Assembly (NCBI GenBank): GCA_001701065.1
Contig: DAAL01000030.1
Span: 1 to 10,027 of the forward strand
Origin: Bacteroidales bacterium GP4
GTDB taxonomy: Bacteria; Bacteroidota; Bacteroidia; Bacteroidales; Muribaculaceae
Direction: 5' to 3'
Length of the DNA: 10,027 nt
Position numbers and translations under genes: made by a program. Positions 7,550 to 10,027 of this stretch are shown here, in pieces. Each line of letters opens with the position of its first letter. Within the stretch, counting starts at the first letter, position 1. The notes under the pieces were generated by a model that was not told the DNA's origin, made no database searches, and worked only from the letters and a program-made list of their open reading frames with translations.

Positions 7550-10027
7550 TTATCGGATAATTAAGAAACATATTAACTCAAAATCATCAAGGCAACGAAC
7601 ATCGTTGTCGAAAAGCGAACCGCTATCGCCGTCGAGGAAGGAAAAGAGGTCGGTTGACTCCTTGACTTTGATAAGCGATGAGATGGCATCGCCGAGCAGA
7701 CGGGAGTATGTGCCCATGCGCTGACCGTCGCGAGTTTCGGCATTGAACTTTCGGCAAAGTTCAACCACTGGCTCCGACTTGCTGCGGCATAGATGGCGCA
7801 TTCGGTCGAGAAGGTCTTTCGGGTCGAGGTGGTCAACGATTACTTCGGAGTCTTTGGATATGTAGACCATATAGAACGGATGCAGCCTATTCTTGCGGTC
7901 GATGTTTATGTCATTATTGCGATTTTTGAGCACGAAAATTACCCCCGGAGGCGCATCCTTCGTTGAGGTAACAATGGCATGAAGTCCGAAGGGTGTATGC
8001 TCAATGTCGTGACCGTCACGCATATATTCGAGCAGGTCAAGGCGAAACTCATTCAGCCCCAAGTCCATGATTGAGACACCGGTATTCATCTCCTCAATAT
8101 CCACGACTTCCTCTTTGAGGCGTTCCAACTGGTCGCGGCGATATTTGAGATCGCCCTGTTCCTCGGCGGAGAGAGGGTTGTCATCGCCGGTAGCGGTGAG
8201 AACCGACACTTTCATACGGGCCTCGACACGACCTTTGAGATTGATGTAATCGTCAAGATTCATGTCGGGCCAGTAGTTGACAAGCTGGATAACAGCGTTG
8301 CGCGAGCCGATACGGTCAATACGGCCGAAACGCTGAATGATGCGCACGGGGTTCCAATGGATGTCGTAGTTGATGAGGAAATCGCAGTCCTGGAGGTTCT
8401 GGCCCTCCGAGATGCAATCGGTAGCTATAAGTACATCTATCTCATCACTTAAATTAGGATAGATAGCGGCCTTTTCCTTGGAAATCGGCGAAAACAGCGT
8501 AAGGACTTTGTTAAAGTCAAGCTTCTCGCGAAGTTTAAGAGTCGAGCGGGCTTCTACGTCTCCCGACACAAGAGCCGTGTTAAGCCCTGTGCGCTCTTTT
8601 ATGAGCGGTGCGATATTATCGTAGAGATATTGAGCCGTGTCGGAGAAGGCTGTAAATACTATTATCTTCTTGTTGTCGCTGTTGATGGGAGTGGCAAACT
8701 TGTTGTGAATCTCCTCAATGAGCATTTGCAGTTTGCTATCATGTTCAGGGGTGATGTCGGCAAGCATGAACAGCAACGTGTTCAGATTGTCGAGGTCTTT
8801 GGCAAGATAGCCGCGCCACTGAACATAGTCCATATCCTCCAGTGCGATTTTAGTCTTTTTATTACCAATAAAGACCGTGTCCTCTCTTTCGTCGAAGTCG
8901 AGACCGTATGAGAAATCGTAATCGCAGACCATCGAAGTCTCATGTTTGGATGCAAGTTCGTCAATTGCATTTATGGTAGCTTCGATATATTTCCTGATTC
9001 GTTCAAGGGTAAGCCGGAAAGAGTTGACCGAACTTTCAAGGCGTTTGAGCAGGTTGATGCTCATAAGTTGTCTGATGCCTCGTTCACGACCGCTACGGGA
9101 AAGATTGCTGAAACGTCCGTCCTCGCGCACTTCCATGTATTTCTCCAACTTGCTCGGCAAGATGAAATCCGAGGGGGTATATATAGCGAGATTAAGCTCC
9201 GTCACGCTGACGAAAATATCATTGAAGTTGACAGCCGTGGGCAAGTCGGTGAGTTTCGGGGAACGGGAGATGGGCTTCAATCTTTCCGGGAATTTACCTA
9301 TATCGGAAGTGTCATAATATTGCTCGATGTGTTTACGGCTTCGGGCAATAGTGACACTGTCAAGAACTTCAAAGAAGTCGAAACTCAATGATTCAAGGAG
9401 CGCTTTTGTTGTGCGGTCTTCAGGAGTGAGTGTGGACCATCGGTTGAAGGCTGTCTGCGCTTGACGGAAAATGTCGTCAAGTGAGGAGTGAGTAGAGAGC
9501 AGCGAATCAAGTTTTGAACTATCGCCTTCATATGCGAGGGCAAGCTGATTGCGCAGGTCATTGAAACGGTTGTTTACGGGCGTAGCCGAAAGCATCAATA
9601 CCTTGGTCTTGACACCGGCGCGGATAACCTTGTTCATCAATTGGAGGTAGCGGTTTTCGCGAGGGTTTTCATCGTTCTCATCGGTGGTAACTTTGCCTCC
9701 GTTACGGAAATTGTGGCTTTCGTCGATAACGACGAGGTCATAATTGCCCCAGTTTATGTGTTCAAGGTCAAGACCGTTGCTTTGTCCTGACTGACGAGAA
9801 AGGTCGGTATGATATAGGATATCATAGCGCAGACGGTCGGCGACAAGTGGATTGTTTACGTAGTTGCTGCGGTAAGTGACCCAGTTGTCGTGCAACTTCT
9901 TTGGGCATAGGACGAGAACGGACTTGTTGCGGTTCTCATAATATTTTATGACCGAAAGAGCGGTGAATGTCTTACCAAGACCAACGGAATCGGCAAGGAT
10001 ACTATAGTACTCCCGTTTTTCAGACCG
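7550..10027 (-). CDS. SNF2-type helicase, N-terminus outside the window
   Basis: The reading frame is open to the window edge, giving 825 visible residues; the true start lies beyond 10027. Counting from the edge, motif I GLGKT is at 16-20, the DESH box at 102-105, SAT at 147-149, motif V ATDCISEGQNLQ at 535-546 and motif VI QRFGRIDRIG at 565-574, so both RecA-like halves are complete. The insert between them (~170-450) and the ~250-residue tail, with a charged helical stretch near LERLKEEVVDIEEM, are as seen in large defence-associated SNF2 ATPases. These use ATP to move along duplex DNA rather than to unwind it. Proteins of this shape often carry an N-terminal phospholipase D-type nuclease domain, but that region is not visible. 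It is the first visible gene of the operon and is followed 1 base later by the DUF4391 gene. Confidence 0.92.
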   Translation of the reverse strand, partial: RSEKREYYSILADSVGLGKTFTALSVIKYYENRNKSVLVLCPKKLHDNWVTYRSNYVNNPLVADRLRYDILYHTDLSRQSGQSNGLDLEHINWGNYDLVVIDESHNFRNGGKVTTDENDENPRENRYLQLMNKVIRAGVKTKVLMLSATPVNNRFNDLRNQLALAYEGDSSKLDSLLSTHSSLDDIFRQAQTAFNRWSTLTPEDRTTKALLESLSFDFFEVLDSVTIARSRKHIEQYYDTSDIGKFPERLKPISRSPKLTDLPTAVNFNDIFVSVTELNLAIYTPSDFILPSKLEKYMEVREDGRFSNLSRSGRERGIRQLMSINLLKRLESSVNSFRLTLERIRKYIEATINAIDELASKHETSMVCDYDFSYGLDFDEREDTVFIGNKKTKIALEDMDYVQWRGYLAKDLDNLNTLLFMLADITPEHDSKLQMLIEEIHNKFATPINSDNKKIIVFTAFSDTAQYLYDNIAPLIKERTGLNTALVSGDVEARSTLKLREKLDFNKVLTLFSPISKEKAAIYPNLSDEIDVLIATDCISEGQNLQDCDFLINYDIHWNPVRIIQRFGRIDRIGSRNAVIQLVNYWPDMNLDDYINLKGRVEARMKVSVLTATGDDNPLSAEEQGDLKYRRDQLERLKEEVVDIEEMNTGVSIMDLGLNEFRLDLLEYMRDGHDIEHTPFGLHAIVTSTKDAPPGVIFVLKNRNNDINIDRKNRLHPFYMVYISKDSEVIVDHLDPKDLLDRMRHLCRSKSEPVVELCRKFNAETRDGQRMGTYSRLLGDAISSLIKVKESTDLFSFLDGDSGSLFDNDVRCLDDFELICFLIIR

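Noticed and set aside
8942..9391. 149-codon plus-strand frame inside the helicase gene, and similar long plus-strand frames within mod and res
   Set aside because: They lie opposite conserved, motif-bearing genes and show no recognisable family; they are antisense shadows of GC-richer coding DNA.
9893..9895. TTG at 9895 as the start of the helicase
   Set aside because: The frame continues upstream to the window edge and encodes helicase motif I (GLGKT), so the start must be outside the window.
4198..10027. DISARM or BREX system
   Set aside because: A helicase and a methyltransferase are present, but no DrmA/DrmB-like, PglZ or BrxC/L-like gene is visible, and the methyltransferase is a beta-class type III Mod paired with a clear Res.

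Overview
This window reads as part of a chromosomal defence island from a member of the Bacteroidota, probably order Bacteroidales. The support is indirect: a Bacteroides-type -7 promoter element (TACCTTTG), start codons with little or no Shine-Dalgarno sequence, and gene families common in that group. No RNA gene, CRISPR array or insertion sequence was found. Every supported gene lies on the minus strand, so transcription runs from high to low coordinates.

Layout in the direction of transcription. A SNF2-type helicase (7550-10027, cut by the window edge) is followed 1 base later by a DUF4391 protein (6952-7548), which overlaps by 4 bases an AT-rich AbiGi-like gene (6099-6955). The AbiGi-like gene is broken by a single-base frameshift near 6232; its lost C-terminus is still readable down to 6099, 17 bases before the type III methyltransferase gene mod (4198-6081). 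The type III restriction gene res (1174-4194) starts 3 bases after mod. With the frameshift repaired, all five genes form one tightly packed operon. After a 99-base gap with a promoter-like element comes a separate two-gene unit: a 69-residue antitoxin candidate (865-1074) and a zeta-toxin/COG4185-like kinase (252-863). The last feature is a small relic of a second res gene (63-262), which keeps only its first ~45 and last ~150 bases. Bases 1-58 hold nothing I can support.

How the genes may work together. Mod and Res have intact motifs for an active type III restriction-modification system: DPPYN and FSGS in Mod; Walker A, DEPQ, QEVGRGLR and PD...ETK in Res. The upstream helicase plus DUF4391 protein look co-transcribed with it and may form an accessory module; this is inference. 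The AbiGi relative and the zeta module look like exchangeable cargo: both are much more AT-rich than the genes around them, and one has decayed.

The most informative observations are the hidden frameshift in the AbiGi-like gene, the res relic whose seven substitutions against the intact 3' end are all silent, the start of that relic inside the end of the zeta gene (suggesting an ancestral antitoxin-zeta-res order), an AT-rich block in mod that matches its target-recognition region, and an A8 tract in res placed so that slippage would remove the nuclease.
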